Below are positions 18,601 through 27,288 of a stretch of DNA of 64,000 nucleotides, in pieces; positions within the stretch are counted from its first letter, which is position 1; each line of letters starts with the position of its first letter. Under the pieces are notes generated by a model. It did not search any database and was not told where the DNA came from. It saw only the letters and a list, made by a program, of their open reading frames with translations. The DNA is from Bacteroidota bacterium. Its GTDB lineage: Bacteria; Bacteroidota; Bacteroidia; NS11-12g; UBA955. Both the position numbers and the translations under genes were made by a program. The stretch is from NCBI GenBank assembly GCA_963169345.1, contig CAUJCT010000027.1:1-64000 (forward strand). Reading direction: 5' to 3'.

Positions 18601-20388
18601 AGACTTTGAACTAATATTTTTAGATGTATCATTGGTTCCATCACCAAAATTCCAATTGTAACTCAATTGTCCGCTGTTGATGCTTGAAGTATTAGTAAAA
18701 ATGAATTTATGGTTAGAATCGCATTGTTCGGACTGATTAATGGTAAAACCCTTTTGAGCATTAGGCCAAACTCTAATTGTTTTGAAAGCCGAGTCAATAC
18801 AATTTTTATTAGTTAAAATTTTAAGTTGAACATTGTAAACACCGGGCTGATTATATATTTTGAGCAATGAATCGAGAGAAGAGCTGGTATTATCTTTAAA
18901 ATAAAAAGTTGAACTCACTTTATAATTTGCTTCAAGCCAACTTGTATCCTGGAAAACAAACCGATTGGTATTGAGACAAGAATCCAATGTTTTCACGGTG
19001 AAACCGGCAGCAGTTTTAGGATTATCAATCAGGATACTGTCTCTGAAAAAGCAGTTATTAGAGTCTTTAGCTTCTACCCAGAATAAGCCTTTTTGGTTAA
19101 CAGCAATTGATGATGTTGTGTCATTGGTATTCCAGGTATACTTACTGACATTGGGTATAGCTGAAAGCGTTCGGTTAAACGTATTACAGTAATGTGTATC
19201 AGGACCCAGATTAAATTTGGGGAGAGGATGAATTCTGAGCCAAATAGTATCCCGGGCTTTACAACCGAAGGAATCGGTATAAAGGACGTGAAACTTCCCT
19301 GAATCGTTTACCGTTCGGTATCTTGAAGACGAATTATCATTCCAGAGGTAACTTCTGGCTTTAGGTCCTGCATCCAGTGTTCGAAGTAGTTTACCGCAGT
19401 AAAAAGTATCATTTCCTAATTTTACAATTGGGCGCTGAATGATGGTGACTTTAGCATAAGCAGTATCTTTAGAATTGGTAATACATCTAAAAGTTGCTGT
19501 AGAAGTAATATTAATGAGTAAATGCGAATCAGTTCCCAGCACAGAGGAAGGACTGGCCATATTGACCCATCTGTAAGTACAGTAAGTTCTGGGAGCTTTC
19601 AGTTTAAATTGCTGAAAATCATCTTTGCAAATAGTAGTATCCTTAGAGATTTTAAGAGGTTTGAGGTTGTTGTATAGTTTGGTAACTTCTTCTGCTTTTA
19701 GAGCCCTGTTGTATATTCCAACTTCATCAATTACAGCATCAGAAAAAAATGATCCCCTTTCTCTGCAACCTATCCTTGCATCAAAATTATTATTTCCATA
19801 AAATGGCAAAGCTCCACTCGTACTAGCACTGGTGACTTTCAGGCATCCATCGACATAAATTTTATAATAATTGGAATCACGTGTAACCACAACGTGATAC
19901 CATTGATTTGTATTTGGCAATGTCCCGGTGCATGTTCCACCAACAGCAACAGTACTTCCACTTTTTTGATATCCAGTTAAACTGAAACCATGAATAACAC
20001 CTATTGAGCCTCCATAATTTCTAGTGTTTTCAATTTGAAGATTCTGGTCACCGCCATTTCCGCCAATTGAAACTAAAATAACTGAGTTACCTGTACTTGG
20101 TATACTTGTAGGCTTAACCCAAATAGAATATGAATAGTTTGGAACAAAAAAATTAGAATAAGGAATCTGTACGTAACTACTGGAAGAGGAGCTAAAGGCA
20201 TAGGCAGAATTTGATACACCAAACCTGTCGGTTGTAAGAGTTGCATTACTTACTGTCCCATGATTAGTCCCTTTTGAATCATTTGCATTACCCGAAAAAT
20301 TATATTGGGCAAGATGACCAGATATTTGTCCTTTGAGAATAAGATTAAATCCTATAAAATGGATTAAAAGTAGAAATTTAAATTTCAA
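15670..20388 (-). CDS. Giant secreted LamG/PKD-repeat protein with CHU_C (T9SS type B) C-terminus
   Basis: A 1572-residue surface protein. After the signal peptide comes a LamG domain to about residue 245, then Ig-like stretches with the DTxYCxxxxRxL motif. About twelve PKD-like modules of 75-95 residues follow; most open with a QC pair (e.g. DSQCLRTNRFVFTNQSS), contain YxWxFGDG-type turns and close with GC/NC-D (e.g. DKGCRDS), so most hold two cysteines at fixed places. The end is FYMPDAFSPGTNGVNDVL ... VFNRWGERVFYSDD ... GWDGTYNGE. It resembles SprB-type cell-surface adhesins in plan. The frame opens with TTG at 20388; no in-frame ATG precedes the hydrophobic signal segment. The downstream paralogue follows after 10 bp. 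Confidence 0.85.
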   Translation of the reverse strand: MKFKFLLLIHFIGFNLILKGQISGHLAQYNFSGNANDSKGTNHGTVSNATLTTDRFGVSNSAYAFSSSSSSYVQIPYSNFFVPNYSYSIWVKPTSIPSTGNSVILVSIGGNGGDQNLQIENTRNYGGSIGVIHGFSLTGYQKSGSTVAVGGTCTGTLPNTNQWYHVVVTRDSNYYKIYVDGCLKVTSASTSGALPFYGNNNFDARIGCRERGSFFSDAVIDEVGIYNRALKAEEVTKLYNNLKPLKISKDTTICKDDFQQFKLKAPRTYCTYRWVNMASPSSVLGTDSHLLINITSTATFRCITNSKDTAYAKVTIIQRPIVKLGNDTFYCGKLLRTLDAGPKARSYLWNDNSSSRYRTVNDSGKFHVLYTDSFGCKARDTIWLRIHPLPKFNLGPDTHYCNTFNRTLSAIPNVSKYTWNTNDTTSSIAVNQKGLFWVEAKDSNNCFFRDSILIDNPKTAAGFTVKTLDSCLNTNRFVFQDTSWLEANYKVSSTFYFKDNTSSSLDSLLKIYNQPGVYNVQLKILTNKNCIDSAFKTIRVWPNAQKGFTINQSEQCDSNHKFIFTNTSSINSGQLSYNWNFGDGTNDTSKNISSKSYSLDSTYSVRLITKSNQNCYDTLSKSVTVFPNSHLSYSIDKFTQCFNNNSLNIANSSYIRTGSVIKQYWHFSNSTIDSTHNIINKKFSQPDTLSVLLETISDKGCRDSLIKDFIIHPNTVVGFNINKDTQCFKWNSFNFNDASSLAYGTYSSSWKFGDGNTSDLRNIAGKKYNLFGTYNVFLETTTSAGCKDSLVKSITVHSSPVDTFFVPSDRQCFRGNVFNFINKTTIPSGNIANRVWNLDDGNTFTSVDVLNHKYLTEDSFYVTLSSTSNLGCKDTFRHLAVTFAQPIAVYNIPNDSQCWQKNYFNINNQSKIKYGTMSHNWDFGDYTSDTSYTPATKKYANKSASYMVRYKVLSDHGCGDSLNHRIHLLERPIADFSINDSIQCFRGHLFTFANKTTFSAINTVSYYWDYGNGDTSIGILPKTSTYLTPNYHNVSLIAYSYLTNCYDTTVYRVLPAPHSVPDFNINKDSQCLRTNRFVFTNQSSVSFGQLKYLWTYNDGTFDTLIHPVKIYSSGFMRNVKLKVTTNNNCSDSITKPVVIIPHPIARFAINDTAQCLNKQGFDFTNQSTTSYGPFTSKWMFDDGIESTSKDYSNKQFKVSAYHLVKLAVYSYQGCPDTVSRVVFLEKNLNTYITQTRLDSQCLKGNLFQFTSGSNNPDVSFVSQRWEFGDAGQSSLSNPTHSYASEGHKIVLLETTSLNGCLDTARYNVVVHPQAILSFTTNSPCFPDSVKLTNTSSISVGTISSYKFEMTDGFQSTLINPSHKFTTAGTYGVKLTTISDKGCKDTLDKPGSIIVRVKPNALFTQERLPDKQFDVATIKFTNASSNDVTLYNWNFGNGNTSTEENPEADFNDTFRKLVTLIVTNNVGCTDTFSARTGSLVSDFVFYMPDAFSPGTNGVNDVLKPVMTPYVRKYVMEVFNRWGERVFYSDDLTKGWDGTYNGEDCEQGVYICRIYLVPMRGAIRSENLSITLLR

Positions 20389-20520
20389 AGTAATAAGTTT
20401 TGTTTTTAATTGGAAACCAAATGCAAAAATATAGTACTTTTATTGTATTTTCAAATAGAAACATAACAATATATTTGAATAACCGGAGTTTAACATTATT
20501 TTTGAGGCTTTTCAGGAAAA

Positions 20521-21201
20521 ATGTACGAGTTATTAAAGAAAATACTTTCAGACAAATCGAAGAATAGGATTTTTCTGTTTTTTATTAAAATTATTAGAAG
20601 AAAGCTGGTGGATGTTGAAAACAGGATTCCCAAATATACGCTTTCACAAAAGCATTTAAACTCACTAAAAGCTTTAGAAAACAGAAAAGCATTGTTAGAG
20701 TTACTTCCCAAAAATGGTATTGTAGCTGAATTAGGAGTAAACAAAGGAGATTTTTCAAGACAGATAATAGATATTTGCCAACCTAAGAAATTACATTTGG
20801 TTGATATATGGAATTCTGAAAGATACCATATGGGTTTGAAACTTGAAATAGAAAACAAATTTTCAAGTGAATTTGAAAAAGGTCAAATGATCATTAATTA
20901 TGGCTTATCTACAGACGTTGCGGGTGATTTTCAAAATGAGTATTTTGATTGGATTTACATTGATACTGAACATACATATAAATGCACCATTGCAGAGCTT
21001 GAAAAATACGCTCCTAAAATAAAACCAGGTGGAATTATAGCTGGGCACGACTACATGATGGGTAATTGGACAAATCTTGTGAGGTACGGAGTAATTGAAG
21101 CTGTTTATGAATTTTGCTTTAAAAACAATTGGGAAATAATTTACATTACAATGGACATTCAAGAATATCAGTCATTTGCAATTAAAAAGATTCAAAATTA
21201 A
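20521..21201 (+). CDS. Class I SAM-dependent methyltransferase (Methyltransf_24-like)
   Basis: A 226-residue enzyme. The SAM-binding motif I is GIVAELGVNKGDFSRQI near residue 65, followed by an acidic strand end LHLVDIWNSE and the motif DWIYIDTEHTYKCTIAELE near 142, then KPGGIIAGHDYM near 170. This set is typical of methyltransferases found in polysaccharide and cephalosporin-hydroxylase-like clusters. The gene starts the rightward part of the polysaccharide locus and is followed after 19 bp by a glycosyltransferase. The acceptor is unknown. The ATG start is the only reasonable one. Confidence 0.82.
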   Translation: MYELLKKILSDKSKNRIFLFFIKIIRRKLVDVENRIPKYTLSQKHLNSLKALENRKALLELLPKNGIVAELGVNKGDFSRQIIDICQPKKLHLVDIWNSERYHMGLKLEIENKFSSEFEKGQMIINYGLSTDVAGDFQNEYFDWIYIDTEHTYKCTIAELEKYAPKIKPGGIIAGHDYMMGNWTNLVRYGVIEAVYEFCFKNNWEIIYITMDIQEYQSFAIKKIQN

Positions 21202-21220
21202 TTTAATCAATATATAAGAG

Positions 21221-22423
21221 ATGAAAAATTTCATCTATAAAATCAGAAAAAAACTAAGATCAATTTTCTACTATGTAACGGATTATTTAAAGCTTGTTGA
21301 CAGAAAATCTAATATTAACAATTCAAACAATAAGATAATTTTTTTGGGAGAATATTTTCCTGCCAGGATTCAACGAATAGTTAAATATTTAAAACTAATA
21401 CGTGAAGAAGAGTTTGTTCTTTATATTTCAGAATGGGGAAATGAGCCAAAACTAATAGGTCCATACTTTGACCGTGTAGTTACATATAGAAATCAATTTG
21501 ATTTAAAGGCAAAAATAAGTTGCGAAGCAAATATTCAACTTGTACACGCATTTGAACCCAAAGCTCAATATCAATATGTTGCTTTTCAAAATGTCAAAGC
21601 ACCTTTTATTTATGATATTCAAGATATATTAATTACTTACTTTTATAAAAATCCCCCTAGAAAGTGGCAAAGAAAGAACTTAAAATTTGAGGAAAAATTA
21701 CTTGCTTCAAATGTGTCATTTATTTCTCAAAGTTTAGAACTAAATGAAGCCTTAAGACTACATGAAATTAAACGTGGCATAAATACACGGCTTTTTTTTC
21801 CATTGTTTTGTGATAAAGCAAACTTTATGCCTTTAAATGATAAAAATTTAGGCGTACCATGTCATATAGTATATATTGGTGGCATAAATAATCCTAATGA
21901 ACACACCTCATCCAATTTTAAACCATTCATTGATGCTATTTCAAAAACCCCTATTAAGTTCGATATTTTCCCATCACCTATTAGTGAAAAAAACTGCTAT
22001 AATGAATACAAACAAATAGAAACAGAATACCCAAATTTCAAAATAAACAAGAGTGTTCCATTTAATCAGCTCAATTTAAGTTCATACGATTTTGGAGTAG
22101 TTCCATTCGATCACCATTTCAGCGAGAAATACTATTCAAAGAACAAGTATGCTTCCACATTAAAATTCTTTGTGTATCTAGAGATGGGTTTACCAATAAT
22201 TATCTCAGAATATTGGGCATTCCCTGCATGGATAGTAAAAAGATACGGACTTGGCATAGTTATAAGTTTTGAAAATTTGGGTTCACTTAACGAATATATC
22301 CAAAACTTAGACTATAAAACAACATTAGAGAATATAAAGAATTTTAGAGAAAAGTTCGAATTAAGTAGTCAAATCCCAAAACTTAATTCATTCTACAATA
22401 CATTAATCTCTTCTAAAATATAA
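21221..22423 (+). CDS. GT-B-type glycosyltransferase
   Basis: A 400-residue transferase for surface-glycan assembly. IIFLGEYFPARIQRIVKYL near residue 39 is the first Rossmann domain, and HIVYIGGINNPNEHTSSNF near 208 opens the second. The region DFGVVPFDHHFSEKYYSKNKYASTLKFFVYLEMGLPIIISEYW near 290-335 (quoted here only to locate it) corresponds to the donor-binding part in which GT4-like enzymes carry ExxxxGxP; here it is YLEMGLP. It is very AT-rich. The last 31 bp overlap the convergent epimerase gene. Confidence 0.75.
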   Translation: MKNFIYKIRKKLRSIFYYVTDYLKLVDRKSNINNSNNKIIFLGEYFPARIQRIVKYLKLIREEEFVLYISEWGNEPKLIGPYFDRVVTYRNQFDLKAKISCEANIQLVHAFEPKAQYQYVAFQNVKAPFIYDIQDILITYFYKNPPRKWQRKNLKFEEKLLASNVSFISQSLELNEALRLHEIKRGINTRLFFPLFCDKANFMPLNDKNLGVPCHIVYIGGINNPNEHTSSNFKPFIDAISKTPIKFDIFPSPISEKNCYNEYKQIETEYPNFKINKSVPFNQLNLSSYDFGVVPFDHHFSEKYYSKNKYASTLKFFVYLEMGLPIIISEYWAFPAWIVKRYGLGIVISFENLGSLNEYIQNLDYKTTLENIKNFREKFELSSQIPKLNSFYNTLISSKI

Positions 22424-23313
22424 TTTTCAAGACTAACAGAAGGTGTCCATCCAAGCTTATTCTTTGCTTTAGAAATATTTGCCCAGGTTATTTCAGACTC
22501 CCCTTCCCTTTTCTCAATAAATGTAATTTTGTCAGAAATTAATTTAGCCATATCAAGAATTGATATAGTTTTTCCAAAACCTATATTAAAAAAATCATTA
22601 ATATAGTCTGGCGCAATTGATGCAAGATAATTTGCTGAAGCGACATCCTTAACATGTATAAAGTCTCGTCTTTGAGAGCCATCACCGGTTATTGTCAGTG
22701 CATTTCCCTTCTTGTATTGGTTCAGAAAAATACCTACGACACTGCTATATGCATTAAACTTATTCTCAGGATTGAAAGATCGCGGACCAAACGGATTAAA
22801 ATATCTTAGTGTAACATAATTCAAAGGATATCTTGTAGCAATTAATTGTAAATATTTTTCAACCTCATATTTCTGAAAAGCATAAGGGCTTAAACAATCT
22901 ATTCTTTCTTCTTCACCAGTAGGATAATTTAGTGGTGTTCCATAAATTGAACTGGAACCGCTATATACAAGTTTGGGGAAATGTTTTTCATTAATCATGA
23001 GTTCAATTAAGGAACAGGTTTCAAGTAAATTTGCCTTAATGTGTTCTGTAATTAACTCAAAAGATGGCTGTATCCTGGGCAAAGCCGCTAAATGAAAAAC
23101 CTTGCTGTACTTTAAAAGAGATGTGATATCAGAACAACTTTTATTAATAAAATTGAATCTGTCATTCCCCAAATGTGTATTTATATTATTTAGATGTCCG
23201 GTGCTTAAATTATCTAATCCGTCTATCTCCCAATCTGTTTCATCAATTAAATAGTCAAGAAGATTAGAGCCAATAAATCCGGCAACTCCTGTAATTAAAA
23301 CATGTTCAGACAT
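22393..23313 (-). CDS. NAD-dependent nucleotide-sugar epimerase/dehydratase (SDR)
   Basis: A 306-residue extended short-chain dehydrogenase. The NAD-binding GVAGFIGSNLLDYL is at residues 9-22, DNLSTGH near 34 is the GalE-like ribose contact, and the catalytic triad is represented by SSSIYGTP (Ser) and the SPYAFQKYEVEKYL block (YxxxK). RYFNPFGPRS and RRDFIHVKD are usual for GalE/WbpP-type epimerases. It is the last gene of a leftward operon that begins at 25706; its ATG shares a base with the stop codon of the methyltransferase upstream. The substrate (UDP-hexose, or an activated heptose) cannot be settled from motifs. Confidence 0.88.
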   Translation of the reverse strand: MSEHVLITGVAGFIGSNLLDYLIDETDWEIDGLDNLSTGHLNNINTHLGNDRFNFINKSCSDITSLLKYSKVFHLAALPRIQPSFELITEHIKANLLETCSLIELMINEKHFPKLVYSGSSSIYGTPLNYPTGEEERIDCLSPYAFQKYEVEKYLQLIATRYPLNYVTLRYFNPFGPRSFNPENKFNAYSSVVGIFLNQYKKGNALTITGDGSQRRDFIHVKDVASANYLASIAPDYINDFFNIGFGKTISILDMAKLISDKITFIEKREGESEITWANISKAKNKLGWTPSVSLENYILEEINVL

Positions 23314-23888
23314 TACTTTTTACCTGTACAGATGAACACAAAATGATACATATTTTCAGGATAAAATGTGGTTATAGTTTGATCAATCTGGCCAAATGTA
23401 TAAACATTTTTAAAATACTTTGTGCAGTAGTCTAATAACTCCTGAAAGGTAAGTTCTCTTATATGTTCGATTTGTCTGTTTTTTGTTGGAGGAGGATCCA
23501 TTTTTCTAACAGTAGATATGAATAAAGTCCCATCCTCCTTTAAATGAGAGTGCAATCTCTGCATCAACTCTTCTTGGGTTTTCTCATCCAAATGTTCAAT
23601 CACTTCAAAGCATGTAACCACATTGTAATGGTCTTTTTGAAGTTTATTAAAATCTGTAATAATACCCCTTTGTTCACTGATTCCAAGGTCTTTTTCATCA
23701 ACAACATCAAAAGCATCTACTTCTTTAAAATATTCTCTTAAAACTTTAGTACCATAACCAGTACCACAACCAAAATCCAGAACCTTCAGGTTTCTGTTTT
23801 GCATTGTCCTTATTACAAAATTGTATCTTGATAAGCTAACAAGGGCGTCCATTACGCCTAAATTATAATCTATTTCGAGTCTTCTCAT
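23313..23888 (-). CDS. Class I SAM-dependent methyltransferase
   Basis: A 191-residue enzyme with motif I VLDFGCGTGYGTKVL near residue 35, the acidic strand DAFDVVDE near 57, and VVTCFEVIEHLDEKTQEEL near 88, the post-motif region of ubiE/Methyltransf_11 proteins. It lies in the sugar-activation operon between the nucleotidyltransferase (21 bp upstream) and the epimerase (stop/start overlap), so an O- or C-methylation of a sugar or glycan is a reasonable inference. Confidence 0.82.
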   Translation of the reverse strand: MRRLEIDYNLGVMDALVSLSRYNFVIRTMQNRNLKVLDFGCGTGYGTKVLREYFKEVDAFDVVDEKDLGISEQRGIITDFNKLQKDHYNVVTCFEVIEHLDEKTQEELMQRLHSHLKEDGTLFISTVRKMDPPPTKNRQIEHIRELTFQELLDYCTKYFKNVYTFGQIDQTITTFYPENMYHFVFICTGKK

Positions 23889-23909
23889 ATGGGTTCAAAA
23901 ATAAGTATT

Positions 23910-24326
23910 TTAACTTTCAGTCTCTTTATTTTCTATTAATTGCCTGTATTTACTTGTCGATAAGCCATGGTCGCGGCTTGTATAATAGATTTCCTTTACA
24001 GCTTCGGGAGCTGTTATTGGCCTCCCTTTATAGTCCATCCCCAGAAATCTTATGTCTATATTTTCTGTCTTTAAAATGTTTTCCAAATCCTCCTCAGAAT
24101 CATAAGTCATCACTTTATCGACATATCTTGAATTTTCCAATATTAATACACGATGGGCTAAATTGTATACTGGCCTGTTTTTCCCAGGATTTATAGCATA
24201 ATCGATGTTTTTTGTGCTGTTTACCGCTACAATTAAATAGTCGCAGTGCTCTTTACATTCCTGTAACATTAAAACATGACCTGCATGAAATAAATCAAAA
24301 ACACCACAGGCAAACCCTACTTTCAT
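23910..24326 (-). CDS. Cytidylyltransferase-fold nucleotidyltransferase (HldE-C/TagD-like)
   Basis: A 138-residue enzyme that activates a sugar- or polyol-phosphate with CTP or ATP. FACGVFDLFHAGHVLML at residues 5-21 holds the HxGH catalytic motif; NRPVYNLAHRVLILENSRYVDKV (about 50-72) and RDHGLSTSKYR (near 117) supply the other family blocks, the last equivalent to the GxSTTxI end of TagD-type enzymes. It overlaps the SIS-domain gene by 4 bp (ATGA). With a PfkB kinase and a GmhA-like isomerase in the same operon, heptose-1-phosphate is a plausible substrate; glycerol-3-phosphate remains possible. Confidence 0.82.
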   Translation of the reverse strand: MKVGFACGVFDLFHAGHVLMLQECKEHCDYLIVAVNSTKNIDYAINPGKNRPVYNLAHRVLILENSRYVDKVMTYDSEEDLENILKTENIDIRFLGMDYKGRPITAPEAVKEIYYTSRDHGLSTSKYRQLIENKETES

Positions 24327-24850
24327 TTTTTATTTTCAGCTAATTGATCCAAAATAGAATGCAGAATTACCTGATGAAAACATTCGACTACTCCATAATT
24401 CTCAGCACCAATGTGAAATGAAACAGGGGCAACTGATTTTAATTTGTTGTTAGATTTAAAACCTGACAAAGCTATCACTTTAGCACCTTTATTGCCTGCA
24501 ACCTCTACAGCATTCAATATATTGGGAGAATTGCCTGAACTGCTTATTGCAACCAATATATCCCCTTCCTGCATATAAATTTTCAACCATTCTGCCATTG
24601 CGTTTTCGTAGCCAAAATCGTTGGCAAAACAGGTTATCAATGCGGCATCACTAAAAGCAAAAGTCTGGTACCCTCCGATTTTTGCATAGTCTTCATACAT
24701 ATGAGAACATATTGAATTGCTGCCACCATTACCAATAAAAAACACACGTTTAGTTGCTTGCAGTAACTCGATTGATTTATTATAGTGTTCAATAAAATTT
24801 TCAGAATTGAAATATTCTGTAAAAACTTCCTTATAAATATTTTGAAGCAT
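24323..24850 (-). CDS. SIS-domain sugar-phosphate isomerase (GmhA-like)
   Basis: A 175-residue protein like sedoheptulose-7-phosphate isomerase, the first step of ADP/GDP-heptose synthesis. Phosphate-binding FFIGNGGSNSICSHM is near residue 37 and AISSSGNSPNILNA near 101; YGVVECFHQVILHSILD near 150 matches the C-terminal GmhA helix that holds a catalytic Glu and His. It overlaps the upstream kinase gene by 20 bp and the downstream nucleotidyltransferase gene by 4 bp, so the three are translationally coupled. Confidence 0.82.
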   Translation of the reverse strand: MLQNIYKEVFTEYFNSENFIEHYNKSIELLQATKRVFFIGNGGSNSICSHMYEDYAKIGGYQTFAFSDAALITCFANDFGYENAMAEWLKIYMQEGDILVAISSSGNSPNILNAVEVAGNKGAKVIALSGFKSNNKLKSVAPVSFHIGAENYGVVECFHQVILHSILDQLAENKK

Positions 24851-25706
24851 GTTCTTTTAAATTGTTTTTATTGACTGAATATTCGTTACAGAGCCAGGTG
24901 GTCGATAAACTCGCCGCTATTCCGGGAATATTCAGATATTTTTTGGGGTCAGGTAATACAGATATCAAGGATGCAAAACTAAAAAACGTATCTCCCGCTC
25001 CTATTGTATCTACTATATCACTTTTATAAACAGGTTGACGATAAAATGAACTTCCATCAAAGAAGCAACTTCCAGTCTTGCCAGTCGTTACAAACAAATA
25101 TTTTGTATTCAGTTCATAATTATAAATCTCATTCATCATTGATAAATCAGCATCAGGATAATGCTTATTCATTTGTAAACTTGCTTCTCTCAAATCCAGA
25201 CAGACCATTAGTTTTTTATAATTCTTCCACTTGGATACTCTATTGAAACCAAAGTTATTGCTATTGGTTTGAGTCATTAAACAAAATTGCTTGTCTGTGA
25301 CAATATTCTCACAGTATCCATGCCCAAAATCTGCTATAATTATTAAATCATAATCTTCATCAATCGAGGGTATGTTACCATAATTATCCTTATCAAATTT
25401 ATTAATTTCAACATGTTTTCGATTATCGAAAGGATCGTAAAATCTGGTTTTAACTATAGTTCCCAATGGATTTGAAATCAACTTAACCTCTTTAACAAAG
25501 TCTTTTAAGTGATTAGATATTGCTGTGGCCCCACCTTCCTGTCGGCTTGGATTGCCATTGTATTTTAAAACAGGGCAATTAGACTTCATAGAATTACCCT
25601 CATAACTGACAGGTATAAACTCGTCCACAATAGTTTCTCCGATCACCAGAACACGTAAATCTTTGACTTCTTTAATAAAATCTTCAATGACTTCTAGCAT
25701 AAACAT
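24831..25706 (-). CDS. PfkB-family carbohydrate kinase (HldE-N-like)
   Basis: A 291-residue ribokinase-fold kinase. The N-terminal sugar-binding block VLVIGETIVDEFIPV and the GG-containing QEGGATAISNHL near 57 are typical, as is the catalytic C-terminal motif DTIGAGDTFFS near 235, which includes the base aspartate. In heptose pathways the equivalent domain of HldE phosphorylates heptose-7-phosphate. It is first in the leftward operon; 76 bp separate it from the divergent flippase. An ATG two codons downstream (25700) is an alternative start. Confidence 0.82.
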   Translation of the reverse strand: MFMLEVIEDFIKEVKDLRVLVIGETIVDEFIPVSYEGNSMKSNCPVLKYNGNPSRQEGGATAISNHLKDFVKEVKLISNPLGTIVKTRFYDPFDNRKHVEINKFDKDNYGNIPSIDEDYDLIIIADFGHGYCENIVTDKQFCLMTQTNSNNFGFNRVSKWKNYKKLMVCLDLREASLQMNKHYPDADLSMMNEIYNYELNTKYLFVTTGKTGSCFFDGSSFYRQPVYKSDIVDTIGAGDTFFSFASLISVLPDPKKYLNIPGIAASLSTTWLCNEYSVNKNNLKEHASKYL

Positions 25707-25777
25707 GCAAATATAATTAAATGAAGGTGTTTTTAAATAATTTATCGAAAGATATAAACACTACTGAGAGTATAGAT

Positions 25778-25785
25778 TACTTTTG
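25778..25785 (+). promoter_or_regulatory. -7 promoter box of the flippase gene
   Basis: TACTTTTG is a perfect TAnnTTTG match, 6 nt before the ATG at 25792. It overlaps the TTG at 25783 that would otherwise look like an earlier start, which argues for the ATG. Confidence 0.55.
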
Positions 25786-25791
25786 CAGCAA

Positions 25792-27288
25792 ATGGGCGTA
25801 ATAATAAGACAAGGATTCAAAGCTGCAATTTCAAACTATATAGGTTTAGTTTTAGGTTTTGCCAGTTTGTTTATCCTTTTCCCTTTATTTTTTGAGCCTG
25901 GAGAACTCGGAGCTATACGTATATTCCTGGAACTGGCTACAATTCTTTCAGCCTTTGCTTTAATGGGAACCAATTACAGCATCAACCGTTATTTCCCTTA
26001 TTTCAAAACCAGCGACCAAAAAAACCATGGCTTTTTTTTCTGGGTATTTATATTACCTTTAGTTGGTTATCTGATTCTCCTATTTACACTCTGGATTTTT
26101 GGTGATAAATTTTTCAATTTTATTAATCCGGATGCTGCACAATACAAAGCTCTTTTGCCAGTTCTTCTTAGTTTAATCCTAATTATTTTATATCAAAATG
26201 TAGTAGAAGTTGCCTGCGCCAATCACGGTCGTACTGCTGTACCTAACTTCATGAAAGAAGTTATAATGCGAACACTTATCATTATTGCAGGTACTTTATA
26301 TTACTTTAAAGTTCTCAGTTTCAATCAGACTGTTTGGGCAATTACATCTTGTTATTTGATTGCCTTTCTTGGAAGTTTAATCTTTCTCTCAAGGTTAACC
26401 AAAATTTCCCTGAAACCTGACTTTGAATTCCTAAAGAAAAACAAAGCACTAAAGACGGAAATATTCAAATTCACACTCTACTTGTTTTTCTCTGGCGCAT
26501 TAGCACTGGTTATCCCTAAAATCGATTTCATTTTAATATCAAGTATTAAGAAAGATCTGGCTCTTGTAGCTATATATAGCATTGGTTTTTATTTAGCTAC
26601 TTTTATAGAAGTTCCCAAAAGAACCATTCTTCAAATTGCAATTCCGATTATTTCAAATCACATGAAAAACAGTGATTACAAAGAAGTTGAGCAATTGAAT
26701 AAGAAAAACGGCACCAATCAGCTAATTATTTCCGGTTTATTGTTTTTTATGATATGGCTGAACATCGACAATTTATATGCTATAATGCCCCGTGGCGACT
26801 ACTACGCTCAAGGAAAATGGGTAGTGTTCTTTATCGGGCTTTCGAAAATGATAGATGCTTTGTTTAGTGGTAACGGGCCAATTATAGCTAATTCCAAATT
26901 TTTTGCGTGGGCATTAATTACAATGCTTCTGGCTGCATTTTTCGGTGTTCTGTTCAATTATATCCTCATCAATGAATTTGGCATTATCGGAGGTGCAGTC
27001 AGCACTATTTTAGTCATGATAATAGTTAATCTTTACAATTTACTTTTAGTTCAAATTAAGTTGAAAATTAATCCATTTGAAAGTAATCAAATAAAAATCA
27101 TTGCAATTCTGGCACTATTTTTTGGCCTTTCATTTACGGGTACCTGGTTCCAGAATCCTTATATTGACATTGTAGTCAGATCAGCTGTTTTTGGAGCAGT
27201 ATTAATGTTTATAATCTATAAAACTAAGATATCAAAAGAGTTTAATGAACTTTTAAATAAACTTTTCAAATTCAACATTAAAATGTAG
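25792..27288 (+). CDS. Polysaccharide flippase (Wzx/MATE-like)
   Basis: A 498-residue integral membrane protein with 12-14 hydrophobic helices, typical of polysaccharide transporters that flip undecaprenyl-linked repeat units across the inner membrane. The N-terminal GFKAAISNYIGLVLGF and the GTNYSINRYFPYF loop near residue 60 resemble family members. It is divergent from the sugar-activation operon, which fits export of the glycan made there. Its stop codon abuts that of the convergent LamG gene with no base between. Confidence 0.82.
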   Translation: MGVIIRQGFKAAISNYIGLVLGFASLFILFPLFFEPGELGAIRIFLELATILSAFALMGTNYSINRYFPYFKTSDQKNHGFFFWVFILPLVGYLILLFTLWIFGDKFFNFINPDAAQYKALLPVLLSLILIILYQNVVEVACANHGRTAVPNFMKEVIMRTLIIIAGTLYYFKVLSFNQTVWAITSCYLIAFLGSLIFLSRLTKISLKPDFEFLKKNKALKTEIFKFTLYLFFSGALALVIPKIDFILISSIKKDLALVAIYSIGFYLATFIEVPKRTILQIAIPIISNHMKNSDYKEVEQLNKKNGTNQLIISGLLFFMIWLNIDNLYAIMPRGDYYAQGKWVVFFIGLSKMIDALFSGNGPIIANSKFFAWALITMLLAAFFGVLFNYILINEFGIIGGAVSTILVMIIVNLYNLLLVQIKLKINPFESNQIKIIAILALFFGLSFTGTWFQNPYIDIVVRSAVFGAVLMFIIYKTKISKEFNELLNKLFKFNIKM

